A DNA stretch of 64,000 nt from Blastococcus fimeti. GTDB taxonomy: Bacteria; Actinomycetota; Actinomycetes; Mycobacteriales; Geodermatophilaceae. The notes beneath the pieces were generated by a model, which worked only from the letters and a program-made list of their open reading frames with translations, ran no database searches and was not told the DNA's origin. A program made the position numbers and the translations under genes. Below are positions 44,574-53,921 of this stretch, piece by piece. The stretch is from assembly GCA_900102115.1 (NCBI GenBank), contig FNAW01000001.1, forward strand, positions 744,001 to 808,000, written 5' to 3'. How positions within the stretch are numbered: position 1 is the stretch's first letter; every line of letters begins with the position of its first letter.

Positions 44574-44731
44574 GCTCCTCCGCATCGACCACCCCCGCCC
44601 CGACCGGTAGCCAGCAGCCCACGCACACCCCCACGGGGCTGATCGCCTTCGCCTGGACCCTCGTGGGCGTACCGCTGGCCTACGGGCTGTACCAGACGGT
44701 GAAGACGGCGAGCTCGCTCTTCGGCGGCTGA
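44570..44731 (+). CDS. MFS transporter small subunit, 53 aa
   Basis: A single-TM peptide: polar Ser/Thr/Pro head of about 20 residues, then TGLIAFAWTLVGVPLAYGLY and a short tail. This is the small protein regularly encoded after OFA-type MFS genes and thought to associate with them. The ATG is coupled to the permease stop (ATGA). A strong terminator follows. Confidence 0.85.
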   Translation: MSSSASTTPAPTGSQQPTHTPTGLIAFAWTLVGVPLAYGLYQTVKTASSLFGG

Positions 44732-44751
44732 TCCGACCCCACCCGACGATC

Positions 44752-44785
44752 CGAGCCCCGTCCGCCTCCCGGCGGGCGGGGCTCG
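44752..44785. terminator. Strong 15-bp hairpin terminator
   Basis: CGAGCCCCGTCCGCC (44752-44766) pairs with 44771-44785, one G-T wobble, loop TCCC. Serves the transporter operon and probably the convergent thioesterase. Confidence 0.8.
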
Positions 44786-44798
44786 TGTCGTGCAGGGG

Positions 44799-45584
44799 TC
44801 AGCGCGGCCCGGGCCTCCCGGCCTGGCGGGCCTGGATCCGCGGGTCGGGGAGCGCCCCGGCCACGCAGTGCCCGATGAGCCCGTCCCGGTCGTACATCCA
44901 CGTGGTGCCGAAGGCGACGCCCCCGTCGCCGAGGTGCCCGGCGCTCTCCATCCCGATCCACTCGCCCTGCGGGTCACGGGCCAGGTACATGGTCACGTCG
45001 GTGTTGATGAAGGCCAGCCCGTCCCGGCCCGAGTTCGACAGCGGGTTGGTGAAGTCGGCCATCAGCGCCGCCCGCAGCAGCGGGGTGAGCGGCTCGCCGG
45101 CCACGAAGTCGGCGGTCTCCCGCATCCACACCCGGCCCGGTCCGGGCGCACCCCACTCGTTGATCCGCCGGATCTCCCACGACATGGGCCCGCTCGGCCC
45201 GCCCTCGATCGCCTCGGGCGGCGGGACGTCCCACGGCTGCGGCGTGTACGGCTCGGAGTCGGGGTGCTCGGAGCGGCGGAGCAGCACGGCCGAACCGTGC
45301 AGCACCTCGACGTCGCCGGCCAGGACGCTCACGTCGACCGCGCGCAGCCGGCGCCCGTCGCGGGTGCGCCGGGTCTCGACCCGCAGCGGGACCATCGGCA
45401 CCGCGCGGACCATGTCCACCGTCATGCGGGAGAGCTGGAACTCCGGGTCGGCGGCGTCGCGCTGTACGCCCCACCCCACGAGCCCGCCCATGTGGTGCCC
45501 GTTGAGCATCTCGTCCGACCAGGGGCTCGCGGCCGTGGGTGAAGGCACCAGCCGGTCCCCGTCGGGCGTGAACGACGCCTGCAT
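44799..45584 (-). CDS. Acyl-CoA thioesterase-like protein (double hotdog)
   Basis: A 261-residue protein with TesB-type halves. LNGHHMGGLVGWGVQRDAAD and FQLSRMTVDMVRAVPMVPLRVETR form the first hotdog; LAFINTDVTMYLARDPQGEWIGMES and GGVAFGTTWMYDRDGLIGH the second, typical of the acyl-CoA thioesterase-like superfamily. It releases free acid from CoA esters; chain length unknown. GGAGGTG lies before ATG. It sits 58 bases after the sterol-carrier gene on the same strand. Confidence 0.75.
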   Translation of the reverse strand: MQASFTPDGDRLVPSPTAASPWSDEMLNGHHMGGLVGWGVQRDAADPEFQLSRMTVDMVRAVPMVPLRVETRRTRDGRRLRAVDVSVLAGDVEVLHGSAVLLRRSEHPDSEPYTPQPWDVPPPEAIEGGPSGPMSWEIRRINEWGAPGPGRVWMRETADFVAGEPLTPLLRAALMADFTNPLSNSGRDGLAFINTDVTMYLARDPQGEWIGMESAGHLGDGGVAFGTTWMYDRDGLIGHCVAGALPDPRIQARQAGRPGPR

Positions 45585-45642
45585 GACACCTCCGTGCTCG
45601 TGGCGGCCCGTCCGCCGGGGGTCGAGCATGCCCGACGGGCTC

Positions 45643-46032
45643 TCAGGGTCGCGTGAGGGGCCGCAGCGGCAGCAGGTGCGCGAGGTCGGCGCGGTTGCCG
45701 CTGGCCACGACGGTGCCGTCGGCCACGGCGTCCGCCCAGGTGGTCAGGCCGCTGGCCAGGCGCAGCCAGGTGGCGGCGTCGGTCTCGATGACGTTCGGCG
45801 GCGTGCCGCGGGTGTGGCGGGGCCCCTCGATGCACTGGACGGCGACGTGCGGGGGCACCCGCAGCTCCACCGACCGGCCGGGCACCTGCTGGGCCAGCCA
45901 GCGGGCGCTGGTCTTCACCGCGGCCCCGACGACCGCGCGCGGGGGGCGCTCGACCTCCCCGGCGAGCCAGGGGCGCACCGGGTCGACGGCGGCCCGCAGC
46001 TCGTCGGCCGGGATCGGGGCGGTGCCGGCCAT
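45643..46032 (-). CDS. Sterol-carrier family protein downstream of purL
   Basis: A 129-residue small protein. The core [42 protein letters not shown] matches the SCP2-like/bacterial sterol-carrier fold that often follows purL in actinobacteria. The start overlaps the purL stop by one base (TGATG), so it is translated with the purine genes. Lipid-binding role is assumed for the fold; the reason for linkage to purL is unknown. Confidence 0.75.
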   Translation of the reverse strand: MAGTAPIPADELRAAVDPVRPWLAGEVERPPRAVVGAAVKTSARWLAQQVPGRSVELRVPPHVAVQCIEGPRHTRGTPPNVIETDAATWLRLASGLTTWADAVADGTVVASGNRADLAHLLPLRPLTRP

Positions 46033-48320
46033 CAGCTGGTCGGGACGGTTCCCGCCGGGACGGTGAACACGGTGCTGTGCTCCGGTCCGCCGAACAGCGC
46101 CGGCAGCGTGGCGCTCCACGCGGCGCGCAGCTCGGCCAGCGGCAGAGCGAGCACGCCGTCGAGGACCAGCGCCTCGCCGCCCGTCGTCCCCAGGTCGGTG
46201 ACCGGGACGCCGGCCGCCGCGGCGACGTTCCGCACCCGGTCGGGCTCCGTCGTCGTGACGACGACGCGCGCCGCGGACTCGCTGAACAGCGCGGTGAACG
46301 CGTCGTCGCCGAGCGCCAGCCGGGCGCCGGTGCCGTAGCGCAGCGCCGACTCGGTGAGGGCCTGCGCGAGACCGCCGTCGGCCAGGTCGTGCGCGGAACC
46401 GACCAGACCGTCGCGGCCCAGCGCGGCCAGCAGCTCGGCCAGCGAGCGCTCCGCCGCGAGGTCGACCACCGGCGGCCGCCCGCCGAGGTGGCCGTGGACG
46501 ACGCTCGCCCAGGCGGAGCCGCCGAACTCGGGCCGGGTCTCGCCGAGCAGCAGGACGGTCTCGCCGGCGTTCCGCCAGCCGCTGGGGATCCGCGCGCGGA
46601 CGTCCTCGTGCACGCCGAGCACGCCGATGACGGGGGTCGGGTTGATGGCGACGTCGCCGGTCTGGTTGTAGAGGCTCACGTTGCCGCCGGTGACCGGCAG
46701 GCCGAGTTCGCGGCAGCCGTCGGCCAGGCCGCGGACGGCCTCGGCGAACTGCCACATGACCTCGGGGTTCTCGGGGGAGCCGAAGTTGAGGCAGTTCGTG
46801 ACGGCCAGCGGAGTCGCACCGGTGGCGGCGACGTTGCGGTAGGCCTCGGCCAGGTTGAGCCGGGTGCCGGTGTACGGGTCGAGCCGGGCGAACCGCGCGT
46901 TGCCGTCGAGGGAGAGGGCGATGCCGAGGTTGCTCTGCTCGTCGATGCGCAGGACGCCGGCGTCCTCGGGCTGGGCCAGCACCGTGTTGCCGCGCACGTA
47001 GCGGTCGTACTGCTCGGTGACCCAGCTCTTGTCCGCGCCGTCCGGGCTGCTGACGACGGCCAGCCAGTGCGCCTGCAGCTCGGCAGGGGTCGTGGGCCGC
47101 GGCAGGCGGGCGGGGTCGTCGGCCTGGAGGGCGTCGAGGTCGGCCGGGCGCTCCATCGGGCGCTCGTAGACCGGGCCCTCGTGGGCGACGGTCCGCGGCG
47201 GGACGTCGACGATCCGCTCGCCGTGCCAGTCGACGGTGAGCCGGTCGCCGTCGGTGACCTCACCGATGACGGCGGCGCGGACGTCCCACTTGCGGCAGAC
47301 GGCGAGGAACTGCTCGACCTTGCCCGGCTCGACGATCGCGCACATGCGCTCCTGCGACTCGCTCATCAGGATCTCGGCGGGCGTGAGCGTGCTGTCGCGC
47401 AGCGGGACGGTCTCGAGGTCCACGTGCATGCCGCCGGTGCCCGCGCTGGCCAGCTCGCTCGTCGCGCAGGACAGTCCGGCGCCGCCGAGGTCCTGGATGC
47501 CGGTGACGAGGTCCTGGGCGAAGAGCTCGAGGCAGGCCTCGATGAGCAGCTTCTCGGTGAAGGGGTCGCCCACCTGGACGGCGGGGCGCTTGGCCGGGCC
47601 TTCTGCGTCGAAGGTCTCCGACGCCAGGACGCTGACGCCGCCGATGCCGTCGCCGCCGGTCCGCGCGCCGAAGAGGATCACCTTGTTGCCGGCGCCCTCG
47701 GCCTTGGCCAGGTGCACGTCCTCGTGCTTCATCACGCCGACGCACAGGGCGTTGACCAGCGGGTTCCCGGTGTAGCACTCGTCGAAGAGCAGCTCGCCGC
47801 CGACGTTGGGCAGGCCCAGGCAGTTGCCGTAACCGCCGACGCCGGCGACGACACCGGGCAGCACGCGGGCGGTGTCGGGGGCGTCGGCCCGGCCGAAGCG
47901 GAGGCTGTCCATGACCGCGATCGGGCGGGCGCCCATGGTGAGGATGTCGCGCACGATGCCGCCGACCCCGGTGGCCGCGCCCTGGTAGGGCTCGACGTAG
48001 CTGGGGTGGTTGTGGCTCTCGACCTTGAAGGTGACCGCGTACCCCTCGCCGACGTCGACGACGCCCGCGTTCTCGCCGATGCCGACGAGCAGGGCGTCGC
48101 TCGCCGGGAGGTCGCCGAACCGGCGCAGGTGGACCTTGCTGCTCTTGTAGGAGCAGTGCTCGCTCCACATGACGCTGTACATCGCGAGCTCGGCCGTGGT
48201 GGGGCGGCGGCCGAGGATCTCCCGGATGCGGGCGTACTCGTCGGCCTTGAGCCCGAGCTCGGCCCAGGGCTGCTCGTCGTCCGGGTTCTGGGCGGCGACG
48301 TCGACGGTGTCGATGCTCAC
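46032..48320 (-). CDS. purL: Phosphoribosylformylglycinamidine synthase subunit II
   Basis: A 762-residue small-type PurL that makes FGAM from FGAR using ammonia from PurQ. Motifs are [21 protein letters not shown] (substrate), [15 protein letters not shown] ATP loop and [14 protein letters not shown] in the second half. The length fits the PurS/PurQ/PurL three-subunit form found in Gram-positives. GTG overlaps purQ by four bases, and its stop overlaps the sterol-carrier start. Confidence 0.96.
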   Translation of the reverse strand: MSIDTVDVAAQNPDDEQPWAELGLKADEYARIREILGRRPTTAELAMYSVMWSEHCSYKSSKVHLRRFGDLPASDALLVGIGENAGVVDVGEGYAVTFKVESHNHPSYVEPYQGAATGVGGIVRDILTMGARPIAVMDSLRFGRADAPDTARVLPGVVAGVGGYGNCLGLPNVGGELLFDECYTGNPLVNALCVGVMKHEDVHLAKAEGAGNKVILFGARTGGDGIGGVSVLASETFDAEGPAKRPAVQVGDPFTEKLLIEACLELFAQDLVTGIQDLGGAGLSCATSELASAGTGGMHVDLETVPLRDSTLTPAEILMSESQERMCAIVEPGKVEQFLAVCRKWDVRAAVIGEVTDGDRLTVDWHGERIVDVPPRTVAHEGPVYERPMERPADLDALQADDPARLPRPTTPAELQAHWLAVVSSPDGADKSWVTEQYDRYVRGNTVLAQPEDAGVLRIDEQSNLGIALSLDGNARFARLDPYTGTRLNLAEAYRNVAATGATPLAVTNCLNFGSPENPEVMWQFAEAVRGLADGCRELGLPVTGGNVSLYNQTGDVAINPTPVIGVLGVHEDVRARIPSGWRNAGETVLLLGETRPEFGGSAWASVVHGHLGGRPPVVDLAAERSLAELLAALGRDGLVGSAHDLADGGLAQALTESALRYGTGARLALGDDAFTALFSESAARVVVTTTEPDRVRNVAAAAGVPVTDLGTTGGEALVLDGVLALPLAELRAAWSATLPALFGGPEHSTVFTVPAGTVPTS

Positions 48321-48988
48321 GCGCTGACGACCGCCTTCAGGACGCTGGTGAAGAAGCCCAGGCCGTCGGTGCTCGGGCCGGTGAGGTCCTCGACCGCGTG
48401 CTCGGGGTGCGGCATGAGGCCCACGACCCGGCCGTTCGCGCTGGTCACGCCGGCGATGTCCCGGCTCGAGCCGTTGGGGTTGCCCTCGACGTAGCGGAAC
48501 ACGACCCGGTTCTCGCCCTCGAGGCGGTCGAGGTCGGCATCGGCGGCGACGTAGCGGCCCTCGCCGTTCTTGACCGGGATGAGGATCTGCTGGCCCTCGG
48601 CGTAGTCGCTGGTCCAGGCCGTGTCGGCGCGCTCGACGCGGAGCAGCTGGTCGCGGTTGCGGAAGTGCAGGTGGCTGTTGCGGGTCAGTGCGCCCGGCAG
48701 CAGGCCCGCCTCGCAGAGCACCTGGAAGCCGTTGCAGATGCCCAGCACCGGGAGGCCGCCGTGCGCCGCGGCCACGACGTCCTGCATCAGCGGCGAGCGG
48801 GCGGCGATGGCCCCGGCGCGCAGGTAGTCGCCGTAGGAGAAGCCGCCGGGCAGGACGACGGCGTCGACGTCCTTCAGGTCGTGGTCGCCGTGCCACAGCG
48901 CGACCGGCTCACCGCCGGCGAGCCGGACCGCGCGGGCGGCGTCGACGTCGTCCAGGGAGCCCGGGAAGGTGATGACACCGATGCGCAC
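48317..48988 (-). CDS. purQ: FGAM synthase glutaminase subunit
   Basis: A 223-residue class I glutamine amidotransferase feeding ammonia to PurL. The nucleophile Cys is in [11 protein letters not shown], with His and Glu in [11 protein letters not shown] near the C terminus. The start [14 protein letters not shown] is typical. The GTG is 13 bases after purS. Normal length. Confidence 0.96.
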   Translation of the reverse strand: MRIGVITFPGSLDDVDAARAVRLAGGEPVALWHGDHDLKDVDAVVLPGGFSYGDYLRAGAIAARSPLMQDVVAAAHGGLPVLGICNGFQVLCEAGLLPGALTRNSHLHFRNRDQLLRVERADTAWTSDYAEGQQILIPVKNGEGRYVAADADLDRLEGENRVVFRYVEGNPNGSSRDIAGVTSANGRVVGLMPHPEHAVEDLTGPSTDGLGFFTSVLKAVVSA

Positions 48989-49001
48989 GGTTTCTGCTCT
49001 C

Positions 49002-49241
49002 TCAGTCCTTGGGGAGGTGCAGTTCGACGTCCTCGATGACCGGGTTGGCCAGCAGCGTCTCGGCGATCTGCTTCAGCTCTGCCTCGTCGGGCGTCCCGTC
49101 GACCTCGAGCACGAAGTGCTTGCCCTGGCGGACGCTGCGCACGCTGTCGTGGCCCAGCCGGCCGAGCGCGCCCAGGACCGCCTGCCCCTGGGGGTCGGAG
49201 ATCTCCGGCTTGAGGACCACATCGACGACGACCCGGGGCAC
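49002..49241 (-). CDS. purS: FGAM synthase bridging subunit
   Basis: A 79-residue ferredoxin-fold protein that ties PurQ to Pur[22 protein letters not shown] and [28 protein letters not shown] are characteristic. First gene of purS-purQ-purL. TACCCT lies 7 bases before the GTG, so the operon appears to start leaderless here, although purC lies upstream on the same strand. Confidence 0.95.
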   Translation of the reverse strand: MPRVVVDVVLKPEISDPQGQAVLGALGRLGHDSVRSVRQGKHFVLEVDGTPDEAELKQIAETLLANPVIEDVELHLPKD

Positions 49242-49248
49242 GCCGACT

Positions 49249-49254
49249 AGGGTA
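49249..49254 (-). promoter_or_regulatory. -10 element TACCCT, leaderless purSQL start
   Basis: Minus-strand hexamer 7 bases before the purS GTG at 49241. Confidence 0.55.
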
Positions 49255-49335
49255 CCGGGGCCGCCGCGCCCGCCCCGGTGACCCTCGTCTCCCCCGCCCC
49301 CTCCCCGGCGAGATCGGCGAACCGACCTGACGAGC

Positions 49336-49382
49336 GCGACGAACTCGTGGCGATCAGACCCTGACGGCCACGAGTTCGTCGC
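49336..49382. repeat. 47-bp palindromic repeat, copy 1
   Basis: Arms GCGACGAACTCGTGGC (49336-49351) and its exact complement (49367-49382) enclose 15 bases that continue the stem through TCAG/CTGA. It lies 11 bases after the stop of the VSR-like nuclease gene. Copy 2 is at 50332. Confidence 0.85.
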
Positions 49383-49392
49383 ATTCGTCGGT

Positions 49393-50292
49393 TCAGGCCG
49401 GCCCGAGGGCGGCGCGGATGGTGGTGAGCACCTGCTGCGGCCGCCCCAGGACGTCCGCGGAGGTGAAGCGCAGCACCGTCCACCCCGCCAGGACCAGCCC
49501 GTTCTGCCGCCGGACGTCGTCGACGAAGACCCTGCGCTCGCGGTGCACCTCGCCGTCGAACTCGACGAGCACCTTCCGCTCCGGCCAGGCCATGTCCACC
49601 TGGCCGAGGAACCGACCGCCCGCGCGGATGACGTGCTGCAGGACGGGGCACGGCAGCCCGGCGTCCAGCAGGATCCACCGCAGCACCGACTCCATCGGCG
49701 AGCCCGCGAGCGGGTCGCCCAGGGACATCACGGCTCGCGCCGTCGCCACCCCTCGTCGCCCATGCGAGCGCGCGACGACGGCCGGGAACTCGTCTGCCGG
49801 GAAGCGGCGGGCCAGCATCTGGTCGGTGACCGCCAGCAGGGCGGCGGGGGGAATCTCGGCCGCGAGGTCGATCCAGGTCCGGCTCGCGGACGTCACGAGC
49901 CGCCCGTCGACGCGACGTGTCTCCGGGTTCGGTACCGCCGACGCGCGGATGACCCGATCCGCGCGCGAACGGACCCGGCTCTCCGGCGGTACCGACAGGT
50001 GCACCTTCCGGTCATCCGCGACGAGCGGGACCTCGAAGCGCCACAGCGCCGCGGCGGTCAGATGGCTGAGAACGGCCCCTGGCGGAGCCCCCAGGAGGAC
50101 GGCATCGATGCGCTGACGCAGCTCGTCCGCCGCGGCCCGCGGCAGGTAGGTGTCCCGGGACGAGCGGACGACCTCGCGATGCCGTAGCTGCCAGTCGGTG
50201 ACGCCGGCTGCCAGAGCACCGCGTCGGTCCGAGGGCGCCCGCACGCGCGGCGGGACGGGTGGCGTCGGCACCCGCGCAGCCTGCCGGGCCAC
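49393..50292 (-). CDS. VSR/DUF559-fold nuclease-like protein
   Basis: A 299-residue protein. The N-terminal half resembles an AbiEi-like type IV winged helix domain (ALAAGVTDWQLRHREVVRSS, then VLSHLTAAALW). The C-terminal half is a VSR/DUF559 endonuclease-like fold with KVLVEFDGEVHRERRVFVDD and GWTVLRFTSADVL, in which the Glu and Asp of VEFDG are candidate metal ligands. GTG start at 50292. It sits between purC and purS with a palindrome on each side, suggesting later insertion. Role unknown. Confidence 0.7.
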   Translation of the reverse strand: MARQAARVPTPPVPPRVRAPSDRRGALAAGVTDWQLRHREVVRSSRDTYLPRAAADELRQRIDAVLLGAPPGAVLSHLTAAALWRFEVPLVADDRKVHLSVPPESRVRSRADRVIRASAVPNPETRRVDGRLVTSASRTWIDLAAEIPPAALLAVTDQMLARRFPADEFPAVVARSHGRRGVATARAVMSLGDPLAGSPMESVLRWILLDAGLPCPVLQHVIRAGGRFLGQVDMAWPERKVLVEFDGEVHRERRVFVDDVRRQNGLVLAGWTVLRFTSADVLGRPQQVLTTIRAALGPA

Positions 50293-50331
50293 GGCCCCCG
50301 CTCGCTCCGCTCGTCCACAGGGGCATCGAGT

Positions 50332-50378
50332 GCGACGAACTCGTGGCGATCAGGCGCTGATGGCCACGAGTTCGTCGC
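50332..50378. repeat. 47-bp palindromic repeat, copy 2
   Basis: Same 16-base arms as copy 1 (50332-50347 and 50363-50378), again 15 bases apart. The loop differs at three positions and keeps ATCAG/CTGAT pairing. It ends 33 bases before the purC stop. The two copies are 996 bases apart and bracket the nuclease gene. Confidence 0.85.
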
Positions 50379-50411
50379 AGTCGGCGGGCCGGGCGGGGGC
50401 GTCGCCGGGGA

Positions 50412-51272
50412 TCAGAAGGGGGTGCCGGTGAGGCGTTCGTAGGCGGTGACGTAGCGCTCGCGGGTGGCGGCGACGACGTCGGCGGGCAGCTCGGGCGGCT
50501 CGGAGACGCGGTCCCAGCCGGACGACGTGAGCCAGTCGCGCACGAACTGCTTGTCGTAGGAGGGCTGCACCGAGCCCGGCGCCCAGGCGTCGGCCGGCCA
50601 TAAGCGCGACGAGTCGGGAGTGAGCACCTCGTCGCCGAGCACCAGCCCGCCCGAGGCGTCCACGCCGAACTCGAACTTGGTGTCCGCCAGCACGATCCCG
50701 GCGTCGCGGGCGATCTCCGCGCCCCGCCGGTACAGCGCCAGCGTCAGCTCGCGGAGCTCCTCCGCGCGCGGCGCCCCCACGAGGGACACCACCCGGGGGA
50801 AGTCGATCGGCTCGTCGTGCTCGCCGATCTCGGCCTTGGTGGACGGCGTGAACACCGGCGCCGGCAGCTGCGAGCCCTCGACCAGCCCCGCGGGGAGGAC
50901 GACGTCGCGGATCGAGCCGGAGCGCTCGTACTCCTTGGTCCCACCACCGGAGAGGTAGCCGCGGGCCACGCACTCCACCGGCAGCATCTCCAGCCGTCGC
51001 ACCAGCATCGAGCGCCCGGCCACCGCAGCGGGCACGTCCGACGCCGACACCAGGTGGTGCGAGGCCCCGAAGGACGACAGCACCGGCGTCAGCTGCTCGA
51101 ACCACCACACCGACAGCTGGGTGAGCACCCGCCCCTTGTCCGGGATGGGCGTCGGCAGCACGACGTCGTACGCCGAGATCCGGTCCGAGGCGACCAGCAG
51201 GAGCCGGTCGGACCCGGCGTCGTAGACCTCCCGCACCTTGCCGCGGGCGACGAGGGGCAGGTCGACGGTCAC
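50412..51272 (-). CDS. purC: SAICAR synthetase
   Basis: A 286-residue enzyme joining CAIR and aspartate. GKVREVYDAGSDRLLLVASDRISAYD at the start binds ATP, VECVARGYLSGGGTKEYERSG and DTKFEFGVD are SAICAR-synthase signatures, and SYDKQFVRDWL lies near the end. The GTG overlaps the purB stop by four bases. Normal length for the long actinobacterial form. Confidence 0.96.
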   Translation of the reverse strand: MTVDLPLVARGKVREVYDAGSDRLLLVASDRISAYDVVLPTPIPDKGRVLTQLSVWWFEQLTPVLSSFGASHHLVSASDVPAAVAGRSMLVRRLEMLPVECVARGYLSGGGTKEYERSGSIRDVVLPAGLVEGSQLPAPVFTPSTKAEIGEHDEPIDFPRVVSLVGAPRAEELRELTLALYRRGAEIARDAGIVLADTKFEFGVDASGGLVLGDEVLTPDSSRLWPADAWAPGSVQPSYDKQFVRDWLTSSGWDRVSEPPELPADVVAATRERYVTAYERLTGTPF

Positions 51273-52576
51273 GACAGCGCCGCGAGCCGGTCGAACAGCG
51301 GGCCGAGGTTGGCCACGTAGCGCTCGGGCCGGCAGATCTCGTCCAGCCGGGCCTCGTCCAGCGTCACCGACGAGGCGGCGGCCCGGGCGCGCAGCGTCTC
51401 CCGGAACGGCGTCCCGGAGTTCCAGGTCTCCATCGCCGCCGTCTGCACCAGCGCGTAGGAGTCCTCGCGGGACAGGCCGCTCTCGACCAGCTCCAGCAGC
51501 ACCGACGAGGTGTAGATCAGCCCGCCGGTCGACTCCAGGTTCGCGCGCATCCGGTCGGCGTCGACGACGAGGTTCTCGACCAGGCCCGCGGTGAGGTCCA
51601 GCAGGTAGTCGGTGGTGACGGCGGCGTCGGGCAGGAACACCCGCTCGGTGGACGAGTGCGAGATGTCCCGCTCGTGCCACAGCGGGATGCCCTCCATCAC
51701 CGGCACGATCGCCGCGCGCACGACCCGCGCCAGCCCGGCGATGCGCTCGGAGCGGATCGGGTTCTTCTTGTGCGGCATCGCGCTCGAGCCCTTCTGGCCC
51801 GACCCGAACGCCTCGGACAGCTCGCGCACCTCGGTGCGCTGGCCGTGCCGGACCTCCAGCGCGATCGCCTCGCAGACCGTGGCGATGATCGCCAGCGCCG
51901 AGACCCACTCGCTGATGCCGTCGCGCAGCACCACCTGCGTCGAGGCGTCGGCCGGGCGCAGCCCCAGCGCCTCGGCGACGGTGGCCTCGACCGACGGGTC
52001 GATCAGCGAGTACGTGCCCACGGCGCCGGAGATGGCGACGACGCCGACGGCGTCCCGCGCGGCGCGCAGCCGGTCACGGGAGCGGGCGGCGGCGAAGGCG
52101 AGGTCCGCGACACGGTGCCCCCAGACGACGGGCTCGGCGTGCACGCCGTGCGTCCGGCCGACCTTGATCGTGGCGCGGTGGGCCAGCCCGTGATCGCGCA
52201 GCGCGGCCACCAGCCGGTCGGCCTTGGCGAGCAGCACGTCGGTGGCGTCGGTGAGCTGCACGGCCAGCGCGGTGTCCAGCAGGTCCGACGACGTCATGCC
52301 GTGGTGCACGTAGGCGGCGGCCGAGCGGGGCTCGGTGTTGTCCGCCCACGCGGTGAGGAAGGCGATGACGTCGTGCTGCGTCGTCTCCTCGATCTCCGCG
52401 ACCCGCTCCGGGGTGGGCGGGGGCGCGTTCCGCACCGGCTCGACGACCTCGGCCGGCACCCGGCCCGCGGCGGCGTGCGCCTCGAGGACCAGCGTCTCGA
52501 CCCGGCACCACAGCTCGTACTTGTGCTGGTCGCTCCAGACCCGCCCCATCTCGGGGAGCGTGTAGCGCTCGATCAT
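51269..52576 (-). CDS. purB: Adenylosuccinate lyase
   Basis: A 435-residue fumarase-superfamily enzyme releasing fumarate from SAICAR and from adenylosuccinate. The signature loop GSSAMPHKKNPI and VGRTHGVHAEP carry catalytic residues. It starts at ATG 52576 after GAGGTGG, with GTG 52585 as alternative. Coupled to purC downstream; 49 bases separate it from purD upstream. Confidence 0.95.
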   Translation of the reverse strand: MIERYTLPEMGRVWSDQHKYELWCRVETLVLEAHAAAGRVPAEVVEPVRNAPPPTPERVAEIEETTQHDVIAFLTAWADNTEPRSAAAYVHHGMTSSDLLDTALAVQLTDATDVLLAKADRLVAALRDHGLAHRATIKVGRTHGVHAEPVVWGHRVADLAFAAARSRDRLRAARDAVGVVAISGAVGTYSLIDPSVEATVAEALGLRPADASTQVVLRDGISEWVSALAIIATVCEAIALEVRHGQRTEVRELSEAFGSGQKGSSAMPHKKNPIRSERIAGLARVVRAAIVPVMEGIPLWHERDISHSSTERVFLPDAAVTTDYLLDLTAGLVENLVVDADRMRANLESTGGLIYTSSVLLELVESGLSREDSYALVQTAAMETWNSGTPFRETLRARAAASSVTLDEARLDEICRPERYVANLGPLFDRLAALS

Positions 52577-52625
52577 CGGGCCCACCTCGTCGCCATCAGC
52601 ACGGGCACAGTCTCCCGCAGGCCGG

Positions 52626-53897
52626 TCAGGCCAGCGTGATCCGCCCCTCGACGGCGGCCAGCGCGATGTCGGTGCGCCAGTGCGCCCCGGCCAGCCGGAC
52701 GCCGGCCACCCGCTCGTAGGCGGCCTGCCGCGCGGCCGCGAGGTCCTCGCCCACCGCGGTCACCGCGAGCACCCGCCCGCCGGCGGAGACGACCGTGCCG
52801 TCGTCGGCCAGGGCGGTCCCCGCGTGCAGGACGCCCTCGCCGTCGGCGCCGGTCACGGGGTCCCCGGTGCGCGGCGCCCCGGGGTACCCGGAGGAGGCCA
52901 CCACCACGGTGACGGCGGAGCCCGCCCGCCACTCCAGCGGCGGATGGGCGGCGAGCGTGCCGGTGGCGGACGCGTGCAGCAGCCCGGCCAGCGGCGTGAC
53001 CAGCAGCGGCAGCACGACCTCGGTCTCGGGGTCGCCGAAGCGGGCGTTGAACTCGACCACCCGGAGGCCGCGCGAGGTGAGCGCCAAGCCCGCGTAGAGC
53101 AGGCCGCTGAAGGGCTCGCCGCGGCGGGCCATCTCGTCGACGGTCGGCTGCAGGACCGTGGCCAGCACCTCGTCGACCAGCCCGGCCGGTGCCCACGGCA
53201 GCGGCGCGTAGGCGCCCATGCCGCCGGTGTTGGGGCCGCCGTCGCCGTCGTCGCGCCGCTTGAAGTCCTGCGCGGGCACCAGCGGCAGCACCGTCGTCCC
53301 GTCGGTGACGGCGAACAGCGAGACCTCGGGGCCGTCCAGGAACTCCTCGACCAGCACCGCGCCCCCGGCGTCGAGCACCGCGCGGCCGTGGGCGACGGCG
53401 GCGTCCCGGTCCGACGTCACCAGCACGCCCTTGCCGGCGGCCAGTCCGTCGTCCTTCACCACGTAGGGCGCCCCGCCGGTGAGGGCGGCGACCTCGTCGA
53501 GCGCGGTCTCCAGCTCCGCGGCCCCGCCGACCGGCCAGGCCTGCGCCGTGGGCACCCCGGCGGTGGTCATGACGTGCTTGGCGAAGGACTTGCTGCCCTC
53601 CAACTGGGCCGCCTGCTCCGAGGGGCCGAAGCAGGCGATGCCGGCGTCCCGGACCGCGTCGGCCGCGCCCGCGACCAGCGGTACCTCCGGGCCGACGACG
53701 ACGAGGTCGGCGGCCCACGACCGCGCCAGCGCCGCGATCGCGTCGGGGTCGCGGACGTCGAGCGGGAACGGCTCGGCGAGCGCGCGGGTCCCCGCGTTGC
53801 CCGGCGCGCAGGCCAGCGCCTCGACGGCCGGGTCGGAGGTCAGAGCCACGCACAGGGCGTGCTCCCGGGCACCGGAGCCGATCACCAGGACGCGCAC
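52626..53897 (-). CDS. purD: Phosphoribosylamine-glycine ligase (GAR synthetase)
   Basis: A 423-residue ATP-grasp ligase: phosphoribosylamine plus glycine gives GAR. The start VLVIGSGAREHALCVAL, the ATP-grasp core APYVVKDDGLAAGKGV and GLLYAGLALTSRG are typical. GTG 53897 sits 7 bases after TAGCGT, so it probably begins the purD-purB-purC transcript as a leaderless message. Confidence 0.96.
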   Translation of the reverse strand: MRVLVIGSGAREHALCVALTSDPAVEALACAPGNAGTRALAEPFPLDVRDPDAIAALARSWAADLVVVGPEVPLVAGAADAVRDAGIACFGPSEQAAQLEGSKSFAKHVMTTAGVPTAQAWPVGGAAELETALDEVAALTGGAPYVVKDDGLAAGKGVLVTSDRDAAVAHGRAVLDAGGAVLVEEFLDGPEVSLFAVTDGTTVLPLVPAQDFKRRDDGDGGPNTGGMGAYAPLPWAPAGLVDEVLATVLQPTVDEMARRGEPFSGLLYAGLALTSRGLRVVEFNARFGDPETEVVLPLLVTPLAGLLHASATGTLAAHPPLEWRAGSAVTVVVASSGYPGAPRTGDPVTGADGEGVLHAGTALADDGTVVSAGGRVLAVTAVGEDLAAARQAAYERVAGVRLAGAHWRTDIALAAVEGRITLA

Positions 53898-53904
53898 GGG
53901 GCGA

Positions 53905-53910
53905 ACGCTA
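53905..53910 (-). promoter_or_regulatory. -10 element TAGCGT, leaderless purD start
   Basis: Minus-strand hexamer 7 bases before the purD GTG, in the 24-base gap after rsgA. Confidence 0.55.
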
Positions 53911-53921
53911 CCGACGGGACG

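Noticed and set aside
49336..50378. CRISPR array
   Set aside because: Only two palindromic copies 996 bases apart with a gene between them; no regular spacers.
49336..50378. REPIN-RAYT system
   Set aside because: The protein between the palindromes has a VSR-like nuclease fold and no HUH/Y1 transposase motif.
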